64,000 nucleotides of DNA from Phoebastria nigripes (Eukaryota; Chordata; Aves; Procellariiformes; Diomedeidae): contig JAYKAV010001787.1 of NCBI GenBank assembly GCA_035582835.1, forward strand, positions 1,154,727-1,218,726, in the 5' to 3' direction. The stretch's first letter is position 1. Each line of letters opens with the position of its first letter. The position numbers and the translations under genes are program-made. Under the pieces are notes generated by a model. It saw only the letters and a program-made list of their open reading frames with translations. It made no database searches and was not told the DNA's origin. Below are positions 22,414 through 34,500 of the stretch, piece after piece.

Positions 22414-25400
22414 GCAACTGGAAGGATGAGGCTGGCTCAAGATCTGTGAGCAGCAGTATCCTTTTTAAATGACAATGGCTAGAAAATCAAATTCCCTCTT
22501 ATTGCCGGTGTTTCTGTATATCACTTTCTACTTCTCAGGCTGCAAGACCACAGCAAGGAGTTTATTAAGTATTACTGTCAACGATCTGTCACTGTTACTT
22601 CTTAAGACTGGCAGCATTGAGAACAAGCCCCAGTGAAGGTTTTTTCAGATGTTTCCACAGTCAAATCACACTTTTTTAAAAGATGGTAAGGAGCTATTAT
22701 GGCCATTCAGCGTGCCCTGTTCCTTAGTAAGAGCCTCACTATGTAACTGTCAAATCCACTTTCCATCTCACATTGACTCTCTAAGTGATAGCTCTGCCTG
22801 TAGAGAGCTATTGTTTTTTTCAGTTAAAGACATTGTAAAGTGAAATGACTACTGCCTCATTGTAGAAATTGTTCCATTTATTCCCAATATAAAAAAATAC
22901 ACTGCATTTCTTGTTTGGTTTTTTGTGTGGCTTCCTAATACATACATAGTCCTCTTTTTATAGTATGAAGACTAACAAACTTTTGATTCACTTCACTGCT
23001 CTGACAATAAACTTCCCTCAGCTGGATATGATTATGACAACTGCTTCTCTTCCCAGCTTATTTTAACATTTTCTCCTACTACTGTGAATCTCCTTGGTTT
23101 AGTTGTCCTCGCTAATCATCGTGACCTTTTCCTAAGGGAGCAGGAGGGTTATTTTTTTAACATCACAACTCTTATATAGTGAGTTTTGCAAATGTAACAC
23201 ACTACAGCAACTCATTAGTCTGTTTTGGTCTTTTGGGAAGATACTAGTCTTTGCTTGTAACTCTGCCTCAGCCCATCAGACTGCACATCAATTTGATGAA
23301 GATTGGATGCAGAAACAGTATTTTCCANATCAAGAATGTGTTTTTGTTTTGACCACATGGAATACCTGAAGTTGCGGGTGAGAAACCCACAGAGGTTTAA
23401 TCTCTGATTTGCTTTCATAGTGTATTCTCAAGAAATTTTTAAGTCTCAAGTTATTATTTCCAAAGTTGCCAAGGCATTACTGTCATCCAGCGGCTTGCCT
23501 CCTTCTTACCTTAATTCTTGATATTACCTGGAACTGTGGTTTTCCCTGTGCATGCAATTCCTTTTATGACACTAGCACTTATTTAATATTTAATGCTTCT
23601 AACATTACCGGCTCTGCTCTGAAGGCTGCTGGTGATTATACCCTTAAAATGTTAGTACAGCAAGTTTCCCATCTAAGTTTGAAATATTTTTTTTTGTGGG
23701 GATCAAAGTAAAAAAAATTACTGGAGCTCCACAGAAAATGGTTCAGAAAAAANCTTGGAAATAGCGCTGTGATCTTGGGACTAGATTTGACATTACAGAT
23801 TGGTAGTTTTCATCTTGACACCATTTTTAAAAAGCATAATAATGTGAAACATTTTAATTAGATCAAATTGAAATATAATTTGATGAGTGTATATGAATAT
23901 GGTAAATAGATGTGATCAGGATTCTGTAGTGATTCATCATTGAGTTATGCCATGTAAAACAAGCAAAATAACTCACAACGAACAAGTATTTCCTTAATAT
24001 TTGCATTTTTTTCTGAGTTGTACTCAAGCCAATGTTGTCTTCTTGAATCCCAGTAAATTCTGTATAAAGGTATTTGTGTGTAGGTCCACATATTGGTGGA
24101 GAGTAAGATGTTCATCATCATAACAAAAATACATACTCGTAGTGTACTCACTTGGAGATACACTGACATTTGTTATATGTCTCAAATGCTTAACTTAGTG
24201 GAGCTATTCTTGTTAAAAAGCAAAAATTCTGAGTGTTTACTGATAATAACATCTATGCACCCATGAGACTGTGATTGTAGTTTGTGAGAGTCTCTTTTTA
24301 TGTTAAAGGTGCCTATATTTATTGAATTGAATCAGAGGCTGCCTAAGAAAGGTTGTCACTTTTAACTTCAGCAGTTAATAACTACTTTAGGACAATGAAA
24401 AGTTCCAGTAGTACAGGGATAACTTTCATTAAGACCTTAGTATATTAAAATACAAAAGGAGACCAATTGCTTCATGTTATCATACCTGTAAATAGCCTGT
24501 TGGATCAACCACTTTTGAAACATGCTTTGCACTAGCACCTTCATTATTTCTTGACAATGTGAGATAGCATCGGAAGCCCTACTAATGCCAAAAGTGACAT
24601 GCAAGTTTTGAGTCATTAGTCGATGCTCCAAGCATGGGAGAATCTATGCTAGGAAAAACAGACAGCACAAACGGAAGAAAAATGACTTTAACATACAGCT
24701 CCCAACAAATGTTTGTTTTAGTAAGGTGGAAGAGAAAGGATGATTCCACAACAGGGCAATGCCCAGACATGTGAGTTTTTCATTCCATTGCTTAATAGGA
24801 TTATTTGTGTGAAGGAAGGTTCTAGGAGCAGATCTGGATTTTTTTGTTTTGCTTTTTTTAAAAGGGTTGTTCCAGGAGACAAACATAATTTATAAATCTT
24901 CTGCAGGTTTAAAAACTCCTGTGCACAGAATAGAAGTGGACTTGTTTTTCAAGCAACAATTCTGTAGAGGTATTTTTATTTTAGTTGCATAATATGGACT
25001 TATTGAGATAATATAACTATGTTTTATTTCTCAGCTGTAACGAAGAGAGAGGATTTAGAAATCAGTTCTGGTATTTCTTTAATATTTTCCAGAACCACTT
25101 CATCTTTCTCATAATGTAATCACTGCCTAGTTTCCTCCTGAACAGATTTGCTTTACTCTCACTTTGGACACCCTTTGTCATAGAAAACGTCAGTCTTTAA
25201 GGGATAACAGCTACACCATGAGTTCAATGGCCTTTCTGTTTAAGGTGGGACCTTGACACTTGCTTAGGATACAGAATTCTTTGCCAGGTCCATACAGAGA
25301 TATCCACCACACTGGTGGTCCTTTAGCCTGGGTAAAATTTATGTTATACTTTTGATGAGAGAGTTTCAGTGCAGTTAAAGCCTATTGGATAGACTGTGTC

Positions 25401-25689
25401 TGTACTGTAACTTAACTACTGAAGAGTCAAACTCTGACAGTTTCTGCCTTCACGGAAAGATGGGAAAGAGGGCAAGATGTTGCTAGGGTAGATTCTCCTT
25501 GACTTCCTAAGTCTTATGTTGGATCTAGGTCTTGAACAGGTTTTTTAGCAATGAGCATTGATTATATAGTTCATTAGATGCATCCAAGTATGTGAGAAAA
25601 CATCTGATTTTCATAACTGCTGCACTCATATGGGCAGTGATAGCAGCTGGGGTGGAGCTGCTGGTGAGGCCNAGTGCACACCTAAAACT

Positions 25690-25870
25690 GGCAAAAGTAG
25701 GAAGAAGGTTAAAAGTCCAGGCGCAGAGGAAGCAAGAGACAGGAGCAGCAACTAAAGACAAGAGATTAGGCCAGAGCAAAGACCAAAAGAAAGTTAAACT
25801 GGAGACAGGAAATTAGACAGCAGGAGGGAATTGGACACAGCTGGGTAAAAAAGAGTACAGGAGGATATAT
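25690..25870. repeat. Purine-rich (A/G) strand-asymmetric stretch
   Basis: The plus strand is about three-quarters purine over this span, rich in AGA, GGA and CAGGA words, with no regular period. It is low-complexity sequence; the open frame across it (25592-25816) looks like a by-product of the composition. Confidence 0.5.
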
Positions 25871-25957
25871 CATAATGTTGACTCAATAGGAACAAGCAGA
25901 AACTGGAAATAGCCAAGCGGTATCATAAGCTACAGTGAGATGAACCTGTGTGCTTGG

Positions 25958-26007
25958 TAAATAGCCGTCTGGTCCTGGGGTAGTAGTAAATAGCTGTCTG
26001 GTCCTGG
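25958..26007. repeat. Short tandem duplication, period 29
   Basis: A 21-base unit at 25958-25978 recurs at 25987-26007 with a single difference (AGCCGT versus AGCTGT), separated by 8 bases. A small local duplication. Confidence 0.85.
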
Positions 26008-26830
26008 TCCTGTAAATCTTGCCTCCCCTAGATCATCAGAATTGTAACAACATGACTTAGAAATTAGAAGGCTCCTTCCAAGCTCAAGCGTGTGATCTGT
26101 AAATACTATCCTCTCATTTTTCAGATACATTGTGAAAATAATATAATTAATATTTTTGAAGTAATCAAATACTATACTGAAGAGCACCATAGAAAAATCT
26201 GTGGGAAAAGTAATGTCAGTTTTTGGAGCTGGATTTGAGTAGCATGCAGTAAATAAAGCACTTCAAACAACAAGGATAACACAAAATATTGACTAGCTGC
26301 TCAGTAAGCGAGCCACATTCATATTGTGCCCTGAGGCAGGCATTCTGTTGGAAAAACAGTATGTGCTCATGTAATTAAAGAGTATCGCATAACATGCCCA
26401 AACAGTGGGTTCAGATAAAACTGGCACTACAGACTTCACTCTGGTATTTCATAACTTTGGAGTTCTTGACTTTACAGCTTTAAAGATGGCCATTTATAAT
26501 AGTGCACACTGCACACAGTAAAGCATCTGAATGCCTGGCATGGTTGCACCTCCCTACGGCTTGTCCTTAAAGAAGGAGTGCATGAGCTATTGAATTAGTT
26601 TCAGAAGTCTTGTGAGGCTGAAATGAATTGTCATATTCCTTCTATATATAATAGGGAACATTCATGTTTTCTTCCCTGTCTTTTGAGTGAGTCAGCAAGA
26701 TTTAGCTGATTAGCAACCATTTGAATTATTGACTTGTTTTTCTGTTAAATAATCTGCAAGTACGGTAATAAAATACCTTGTAAAATTAAATATTAATTCA
26801 TATTTTTATGTATACTCAAACTTTCCAATT

Positions 26831-26850
26831 TAAATAAATAAATAAATAAA
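26831..26850. repeat. (TAAA)5 microsatellite
   Basis: Five uninterrupted TAAA units in A+T-rich sequence. Confidence 0.9.
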
Positions 26851-27962
26851 GCATTTTAATGAAAGCCTGGGCTGGAAAAATGTGGGTGGTTATATTGTGT
26901 ACTATTTTGTTTTGGGCTAATGAGATTCCCAGGAAATTATTTTCCTGACATTTTGATGTAAAGATCACATGACCTCTAGCATTAATTATTTCCATGAGCT
27001 AGTTAGCAAATGAGTCCTTCAGGGCCCATGACATCTAAAAGTAAATTAATCCTCTGAGTTTTATATGATTGTTGGATAGTATTTTANCTGGGCCATTAGT
27101 TGTGGAAGAGCTAGTCTTCTCTGGTTTTTACAGGGAAAGGTTTTAAAACACCTCTGCAACTCTATTGGCCTTGTAACCAACTTGAAATTAAACATAAGGA
27201 CCATCACTTGATAGAAAGACTTTAATTTAGTTTTCTTGCTGAAATTCACTAAAGCAACACAGCACAATAAAAGGTTAGCACTGCAAAGCTTGCAGTATAT
27301 GTTGATTTCTTTTTGCAATTTTCATAAAGCATAAAAGCAGAAGAATTGAGATAATACAGCGGAAAAAATATGAGTGAATTGGAAAAGCATTATTTTGCAC
27401 ATAATTTTTTCTATATCTGACAGTAAAAGAAAAATTGTCACTTTTATAGTCTGTTTGATAAAACAACAATTTACTGATATGAGTTGTAAGAGAAGGAGCA
27501 AAAAAAAAGCCATAGTTGCAAAAAGTTGCAACAAATGCTGAACGTTGCATTAACTGATGTAAAGAAATGCATGCTTTGGCATGTCTAGATGATAATGTAT
27601 TACTTGTGATCCCAATCAAAATTCCCTGGATGGACTATGCCCAGAGTTTGGGGTGCTTGGGGAATTAATTTTTCATCCTAACCAATAATTTATGAGCATT
27701 TTTAACTCATCTTGCCTGAAGAATCTTATGCCAGTGTTCAAATGGATGCAACAGAGACTTACACTCTGGAGTATCCTTTGAAAACAGGCAGGTGAATGTC
27801 ATCTGTTCAATTGTGTATGCTTATATTATTTTTATAGAGACCTACTTAACTCTTACTTACTGTGCTGGGTTTAGCTTCATTACACTTTGTAGCATTTATA
27901 GTCAGCAACTGCAAAACTTCACAAAAATTCTGACTTCAAGGAACAGTTAGTAGAGAAAATGA

Positions 27963-28030
27963 TAGCTCAGTGGGTCAGAGATGGGAGGATATAGACCACC
28001 TGGATTCTAGTTTGCTGATTCAATTCTCAC
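27963..28030 (+). mobile_element. Possible tRNA-derived SINE head (A and B boxes)
   Basis: TAGCTCAGTGGG (27963-27974) fits the RNA polymerase III A-box consensus, and GATTCAATTCT (28017-28027) resembles the B-box GGTTCRANNCC with two mismatches. The spacing is close to that in tRNAs and tRNA-derived SINEs. The intervening ACCACCTGGATTC resembles the equivalent part of MIR. The sequence does not fold into an intact tRNA cloverleaf (no matching acceptor arms), so it is not called as a tRNA gene. Chance similarity is possible. Confidence 0.35.
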
Positions 28031-30827
28031 CCAGCATGATTGCATTTGAAAGATATTGCTGTCTGTGGACTCTTTGACTTGTGTACAGCAACTTAATATA
28101 CTCAAGCCCCTATAAGGAGTTTTTATGCTACACAAGAGAATGCTATATTTGGAATTAATTGGAAGTTTTGGCAGGCTGACCAAAGTTTTGAAGAAAATGA
28201 ACTATTGCTTAAACCTAGATATTAGAAAAAGCCCAGTTGTCACCTAATGGCAGATTGCTGGAAAGGCAAGAGGAGAAAAAAGGAATGAAGTGATTATTTT
28301 GTTACCTTGAGAATATTTGTATTATAGTAAAAAAATCTATCAGCTTTTGTCCTCATGTTATTCTGCTTCTAGTTGGGATCCAGTGTATCTTCTCTCTCCA
28401 AATGCCATCAGCTCTGACTGTCTGTGCCAAGCTGAAGCTCTCCTAGGAAAAGACTCAGTTTCCATCCTTCCAAGTTATTCTCCCAGGTTTTTTTCCCTAT
28501 CTGATATCACCGCACAAGAAATGATAGGGTGTCTGATAGCTCCATTTGTACCTACTGGTCAGGACAACGTCTCCTGGAGGGTAACCTTGACTTTTCCCTT
28601 CAAATAGAATCTCTAAGGAGTCTNCTAACAGGTAATAGTAAATATGCATGGCTATTTTGGCTTCAAGACAGTTGCATGATATTCCAGGTTGGTCTATGAA
28701 CATCAGTGCAGATACAACTCTTGCTGATGCACTTTGGCAATCCGTGTTGGACAAGTTGGACAGTTCTTAACTACCACAGCTAGGCAGGTCTGGGTATAGT
28801 GCAACAGAATTGGTGTAAGCCACGCTGACACATAAACAGTCTCAGGAACAGGCAAAAAGTACCACCATTGATCAGCTACACTAATGACTCTTGAACAATT
28901 AATTCGGTAATGCCACAAATACTGTAATAGTCTATCACAATAACTGCAGATATTGGTTTGATTGAGAGTGTTTTTAGCAGCCATTGAAACCACTGTATAA
29001 ACACTACAACACATTTCCTTTCCTTTTCTTTTATCCTATTTCCCTTTCCCACCTCTTTTGCTGGCCCTGCATTTGCTGTCCATCTCCTTGAATATCCTTG
29101 TCGCTGAGAGAACGCTATACAACTCAGAAGATGAAACCTTGCATAAATACAGATATATCCTGTTCTGTTTCCTTACTTCTCCATAAGCCCATTGGTACAC
29201 TCTTTCACTGGAAGAACAAAATCGGAATAATTCCAAGGCTGTGCTTAATGCAGGATAGCATGGGCAATGGCCACTGCTTGTGCTGCAGGAAGAAAAGCGA
29301 TGCATCAGTTCGGGGCTCTGTGCATGGGTCTGTGTATCGCTTTGCACTGGGAAGTTAAATCTTTTAAAGCACCTTTTTCCACAGAAAAGAAAGTTCACTA
29401 TTTATGTAACCCTGCCTATAATCATGATCTGGAAAGTAATCTCTGAGATAGTGACAGTGGTTCACAGGTAATGTTAAGCCCGCTGGAGCATAGATATTAT
29501 ATGCTGTCCTAAGTCTTAAAGGTTAGGAAAAAGTGCACCTAGCCTTCATTTTTGATCTGACCGATGTTGTTAGTGATACTTTCTCCACTTTAATAGACTG
29601 ACTAATTTCTTCATTAGACAATTATTCAAAAATAATTACAGGTCACTTCTTGTAAAATCTATGCTTTTGCATGAAGTGCATTAATCAGACATCATTCTTG
29701 CTCTGAGACACAGGGAAACAGATGGTTACAGCAATAGTAGGAACGACTGTCTCTTGCCTCAGCAGCCTGAATGTCTAGTCAGTCAAGAAAATTAGTTTAT
29801 TATGCCCTTGATTTATTTGAACTTTGGCTATTTTGTCTCCAAAATGCACATGAATATTAAAGTTTTAAATCCAGATTTTACATTTGTTCATTTGAAAGAA
29901 AGGGATTATTTCCATGAGGAAACAAATTATAATTGCTACACCTAACTTATAAAGCTGGACTGATAAATATTTTCTCCTTTTGTCTGTTTGAAAAAAAGAT
30001 ACTATAGAGTGCAAAAGGAGTCTGCCTGAGAAGTCACTTGCAAAAATTCAAATTTATTATCTCACTCTGGGTTCAAGGCTTAACTCTGATGTTATTGTGT
30101 AGTTTTATGTTCTCATGAACTTATTAAGTTCCGTAGATTTACCTGGACTTTAGAATGCTGCTTTTTAGCCGTATCTAATATAGCACGGAGACCTGCTCCT
30201 GATGAAGCCAACTGTCTAGGTTTATTGTTGAATTATGACTCCTCAGTTACCATGCCAAGGGGGAGATGGAAGGCACACTAGAAAAACATCGGGTTTTCAG
30301 TGAGACAGAGAGCAGTTCTGTCTCTTCAGTGCATCTTCTGGGGGCATCTCTCATCTGAGAAAACAAAGTCCTTATAACAACAGTTTCCTCTGCTCCCTAG
30401 CCAGGCTTTGTTACTGGTGATATAAAAGGCTGTAGTTGCTGTCCTTTAATCTTGGAGTATGAAAAACACAAGCCTGCATTTTGTTGGTCCTTGTTCTGAA
30501 GCAGATGCCAGCTTCACAGCCAGCCTTCCTTAGCATCAGTGGGTTCACAAACGTCCTTTCTTTTTTTTCCCTTAGAATTATACTCTTTTTAAAAAATGAA
30601 AATCTTCAAAGGACTGTACATAGATCAACTTGTAAAGAATACATAGTTGTATTGGGTTTGCGTGGCAAGGTTTTGGTAGCGGCACGGCTACAGGGGTGGC
30701 TTCCGTGAGAAGATGCTAGAAGCTTCCCCCATGTCTGATAGACCCAATGCCAGCCGGCTCCAAGACAGACCTGCCGCTGGCCAAGGCCGAGCCCATCAGC
30801 AACGGTGGTGGCACCTCTGGGATAACA

Positions 30828-30835
30828 TATTTAAG
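30828..30835 (+). promoter_or_regulatory. TATA-like box of the 1134-bp LTR
   Basis: TATTTAAG about 180 bases into the LTR is a recognised TATA variant in the expected U3 position. It was assigned by position and motif only. Confidence 0.4.
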
Positions 30836-31129
30836 AAGGGATAAAAAGTTGCTGTGCAACAGCAAACAGCAGCAGNGAGAGGAGTGAGAATATGTGAGAG
30901 AAACAACTCTGCAGACACCAAGGTCAGTGAAGAAGGAGGGGGAGGAGGTGCTCCAAGTGCTGGAGCAGAGATTCCCCTGCAGCCCGTGGTGAAGACTGGT
31001 GAGGCAGGCTGTCCCCCTGCAGCCCAGGGAGGTCCATGGTGGAGCAGATATCCACCTCCAGCCCATGGAGGACCCCATGCCGGAGCAGGTGAATGCCCGG
31101 AGGAGGCTGTGACCCCATGGGAAGCTCGC

Positions 31130-31375
31130 GCTGGAGCAGGCTTCTGGCAGGACCTGTGGAGAGAGGAGCCCACACTGGAGCAGGTTTTCTGGCAGGACTT
31201 GTGACCCTGCGGGGGACCCACACTGGAGCAGTCTGCTCCTGAAGGACTGCACCCTGTGGAAGGGACCCACGCTGGAGCAGTTCATGAAGAACTGTAGCCC
31301 GTGGGAAGGGCTCACGTTGGAGAAGTTCGTGGAGGACTGTCTCCCGTGGGAGGGACCCCATGCTGGAGTGGGGGA
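31130..31375 (+). repeat. Imperfect tandem repeat inside the 1134-bp LTR, period about 44-49
   Basis: Units start near 31215, 31264, 31310 and 31354, each opening with a GACCCACGCTGGAGCAG-like block and containing GAAGGACTG- and CCCGTGGGAAGG-like blocks. A further, more diverged CACACTGGAGCAG occurrence lies just before 31200. The period shortens along the array (49, 46, 44), showing small deletions. Confidence 0.75.
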
Positions 31376-31593
31376 AGAGTGTGAGGAGTCCTCCCCCTGA
31401 GGACGAAGGAGCAGCAGAGACAATGTGTGATGAACTGACCTCAACCCCCGTTCCCTGTTCCCCCACGCCGCTGCGTGGGGAGGAGGTAGAGGATTTCGGA
31501 GTAAAGTTCAGCCCGGGAAGAAGGGAGGGGTGGGGGGAAGGTGTTTTAAGATTTAATTTTTATTTCTCATTACCCTACTCTGATTTGATTGGT

Positions 31594-31599
31594 AATAAA
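31594..31599 (+). terminator. Polyadenylation signal AATAAA of the 1134-bp LTR
   Basis: Canonical AATAAA in an A+T-rich island within the otherwise G+C-rich LTR, about 180 bases before its 3' end. Confidence 0.55.
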
Positions 31600-34500
31600 T
31601 TAAATTAATTTTCCCCAAGTCAAGTCTTTTTTGCCTGTGACGGTAATTGCTGAGCGATCTCCCTGTCCTTATCTTGACCCACGAGCCTTTTGTTACATTT
31701 TCTCTCCCGTCCAGCTGAGAAGGTGAGTGATAGAGCGGCTTTGGTGGGCACCTGGCATCCAGCCAGGGTCAACCCACCACAATAGTACTTAGTGGTATCT
31801 GACATTCCCCTAGAAGAAAGGCTCATTCTTCATTGATTTCTCTACAGCAAATAAAACTGCGCATAGTTGGAGGTAGTTGAACAAGGAATGTCAGCATTTT
31901 ACACTCTTCTCAGGTGTAAATAATGATATACATTGTGGAGAGCAGGCCTGCTAGTGTTAAACTTCCAGATAGTTCATCAGAAAAGATCCATTTCATTATA
32001 ATGCATTGATCCATAAGGTAAGAACAACCCGTAAAGAAGAAGAGACAATTTCACTCTGACTTCATGCTGGCAGTGCTTATCCTAACATGACACTCCTTAA
32101 TCCCAGACAGCTTCGATACTAAATGCCAAGGCAGCATTAGCTGGGGTCTGCAAGAGCATAGGAGTTTGTGTCAACTCACTAAGGGAAGGAAGCCTTTCTG
32201 CTCCTCCCGAAAGAGTAATCGTTTCATCAGGCACATTGAAGCTTAGAAATTCTGACTTGCAATATAAACAATGGTTATGATTCCCAACACAGCTGGTGCT
32301 GTCAGGCAAAAAAACCTGCAGTCATTTGAATGCAGCAGGATAAACACACTAGAACGCTAATTTGTTCAGCTACCGTTCCAGCTTGTTACCCATCTTTGGC
32401 AGATATAAGTGCTTAATTAGAGTAGTGGTGTCCACAAGTATCACAGAAGATGGTTTATCAGGTGTTTATAATACCAACAAACATTATCAGACTGAAGTAT
32501 AATAAGCAACATCTCGGACCTCAAAAATTATGTGCATAATATTGTAAAACATAGTCAGAAAAAATATTTTCAGTAGAATTTGTCATTTAGAGAAGTGGCA
32601 GGTTTTATTCTGGTGCTTGGATTATGGCAAATTTATGATGGGACCCATGCAAGACTCTGGTGGGACCTGTGTGGTTTCTGCTCTGCTCTCCTTTTGGCAA
32701 TTTCTTCAAAGGACAAAAGCCAAGAGTTTATAAGCCCATAACCCTTTTGTTTCAGGGAATTCGGAAAAAAATCAAGTTGTAACTAAACCAAGTTCAGAAA
32801 TGTCTAGATGCTCCATAAAATGGAATTTTCTGCTCAGCTCAATTTATTATGACATTTAATTAGATGTTATGGATTATTACATTATTATTTAAAGCTAAGG
32901 AACACGGCTATTTAGGCAGGGGCCTGTACAGCTCGCAGAGCACTGCTAAGCATCTTGCTTATGGATATTGCTATGGAGATATGACATCGTAGAAGCCTCC
33001 CTTGCATTTCTGCATTGAGTCACCCATTGCCAACAGTTTTTCTGTCTGCATCCTCCAAAAAAACTGCTGAAGAGCTTTCACAAAGAAAATAGACATGTAC
33101 TTTATGAATATCGGTAAGCCAGTTCTCCAGTCCCTCCTCTTCCAATATTTGAACACGCTTGCAGTTTGTTAACAAGTTAGAAGGAGGCAATCTATAAGTA
33201 TTGACTTTGGCTGTCCGGGAATGGTGCCCCTTCTGCCTTATTTTTATCCCTCCCTCCCCAATTCCCTGTGACAAATTTTTGGTTGCAAGTCTTTGTGGCA
33301 GGGATTGCAATCTCCCTCCTGCCATCACCTAGCAGGAAGGGGCTTTGCAGTTGACATCCAAGTGCTACAGCATTAATACTTTGATTACAAAATAGTTTTG
33401 TACTCCTTTCAGATGCTGGTTTCTGTGAAGGGTTACACAGTGTGGTATCTGAACATTTGTTGAGATAGTCCCTTTGAAAACATGACTACTGAACATAACA
33501 TTTTCACTAGAAGTGCTTGTGAATAATGCACATTAATGAGGAGTTGTAGTACCTATGTCTATGTGCTTTCTACTCAGCTAATTCATGGTACCTCACTGTG
33601 AACACAATAAACCATGGCACAAGTTGTGCAGAATAATCCATGGTTAACGAATAAATAAAAAACAATGTGCAATACCACACTTCAACACACATCAGTATAT
33701 AAATGTAACTCTTTTGACATTTGTTGGAAAGATAATCACATGTATCCTTGATTACCACCAACTTATGAATTACTTTCAACTACTTAAATATTCTCTGTCA
33801 AAAAGAAAGCCAAAACAAAACTTTAAAAACTGGGAATAAGTAATAGAATTCAATTTCTATGTTGATACGTTGGCATTTTGCTAAAATCCAGCTAACAAAA
33901 ACATGGATACACACATATAATGTGTGTGCATACAATGAAAACATCTAAAAATCTAGATATTTAGGAGATTTTTGGAAGTGAAGAAGCAGACAGTTTTTCC
34001 AGCTAAATACTCTTCTGCAATATAAAAATGCTAACTGCTGATGTGCTTGTATATATCAAAATTTTAAATAATGAAATTAATGTAAACTTGTGCAATCAAG
34101 ACCTTTGTGTAGATTTTGGAAATAATTTGAAGAATTTTGTCGGAGTAAATATATAGAAATTTAACCTGTGACACTGAAAAGTAGGTGATACTGAAAGGCA
34201 CAGGCTACTTAATTCACATAGAGCTAGGTGAGGTAATTAACACTTCTGAAAAATCCACTGGCTGCCTATTTGCAATTTCACACAATTTAAAATTCAGGAT
34301 ATCCATTACAGTTATGTTTTGGAATCCTGAGGATGTTGTGTTTTTAATGATCTAATTTTCGAAAACTACTTATACCTGAAAGATCTTAGCTTGCGACAAA
34401 AAAGGATTTAAGTGAACTTCCCATTGACGACACTTTACACAGAGCTTGGGTATTACTTGTTAGAGCCTGAGCTAATAAAGAGGAAATATTATTGTATCCA

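Larger units (their letters stand above)
20719..30642. other. Gene-free unique sequence
   Basis: No recognisable coding exon. It includes CATATA-rich sequence near 20840-20900, a degenerate TG/ATGTGT stretch at about 21420-21500, the CpG patch at 21841-22413, a purine-rich stretch (25690-25870), a 29-bp-period duplication (25958-26007), a TAAA microsatellite (26831-26850) and a tRNA-like SINE head (27963-28030). Open frames reach about 120 codons (29036-29398, minus) without identifiable motifs. Confidence 0.65.
30648..31781 (+). mobile_element. Solo LTR of a second avian ERVL-like family (1134 bp)
   Basis: Begins TGTATTGGGTTT and ends AACCCACCACA (imperfect terminal inverted repeat) and is bounded by a 5-bp duplication. 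A TATA-like TATTTAAG lies at 30828-30835 and an AATAAA signal at 31594-31599, so transcription is on the plus strand. The LTR is unusually long, with a G+C-rich middle made partly of imperfect tandem units (31130-31375). Its last ~120 bases match the 3' end of the 594-bp LTRs: a TTATCT..ACCCACGAG block, a GTGAG..AGCGGCT block and a CCAGC..GGGT..AACCCAC end. No internal retroviral sequence is adjacent. Long minus-strand open frames inside (up to 242 codons, 30716-31444) are antisense artefacts of the G+C-rich repeat units. Confidence 0.92.
30643..31786. repeat. Target-site duplication pair flanking the 1134-bp solo LTR (ATAGT)
   Basis: ATAGT occurs at 30643-30647 and again at 31782-31786, directly outside the TGT..ACA ends, giving the 5-bp duplication expected for ERVL-type integration. 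Confidence 0.85.

Noticed and set aside
29036..29398. 120-codon minus-strand frame
   Set aside because: No domain or motif that I can recognise, no splice or promoter context, and its length is within chance for a 64-kb six-frame scan.
30716..31466. Long minus-strand open frames (242 and 180 codons) that could be read as a protein gene
   Set aside because: They lie wholly inside the 1134-bp solo LTR, antisense to it, and their repetitive composition comes from the G+C-rich tandem units.
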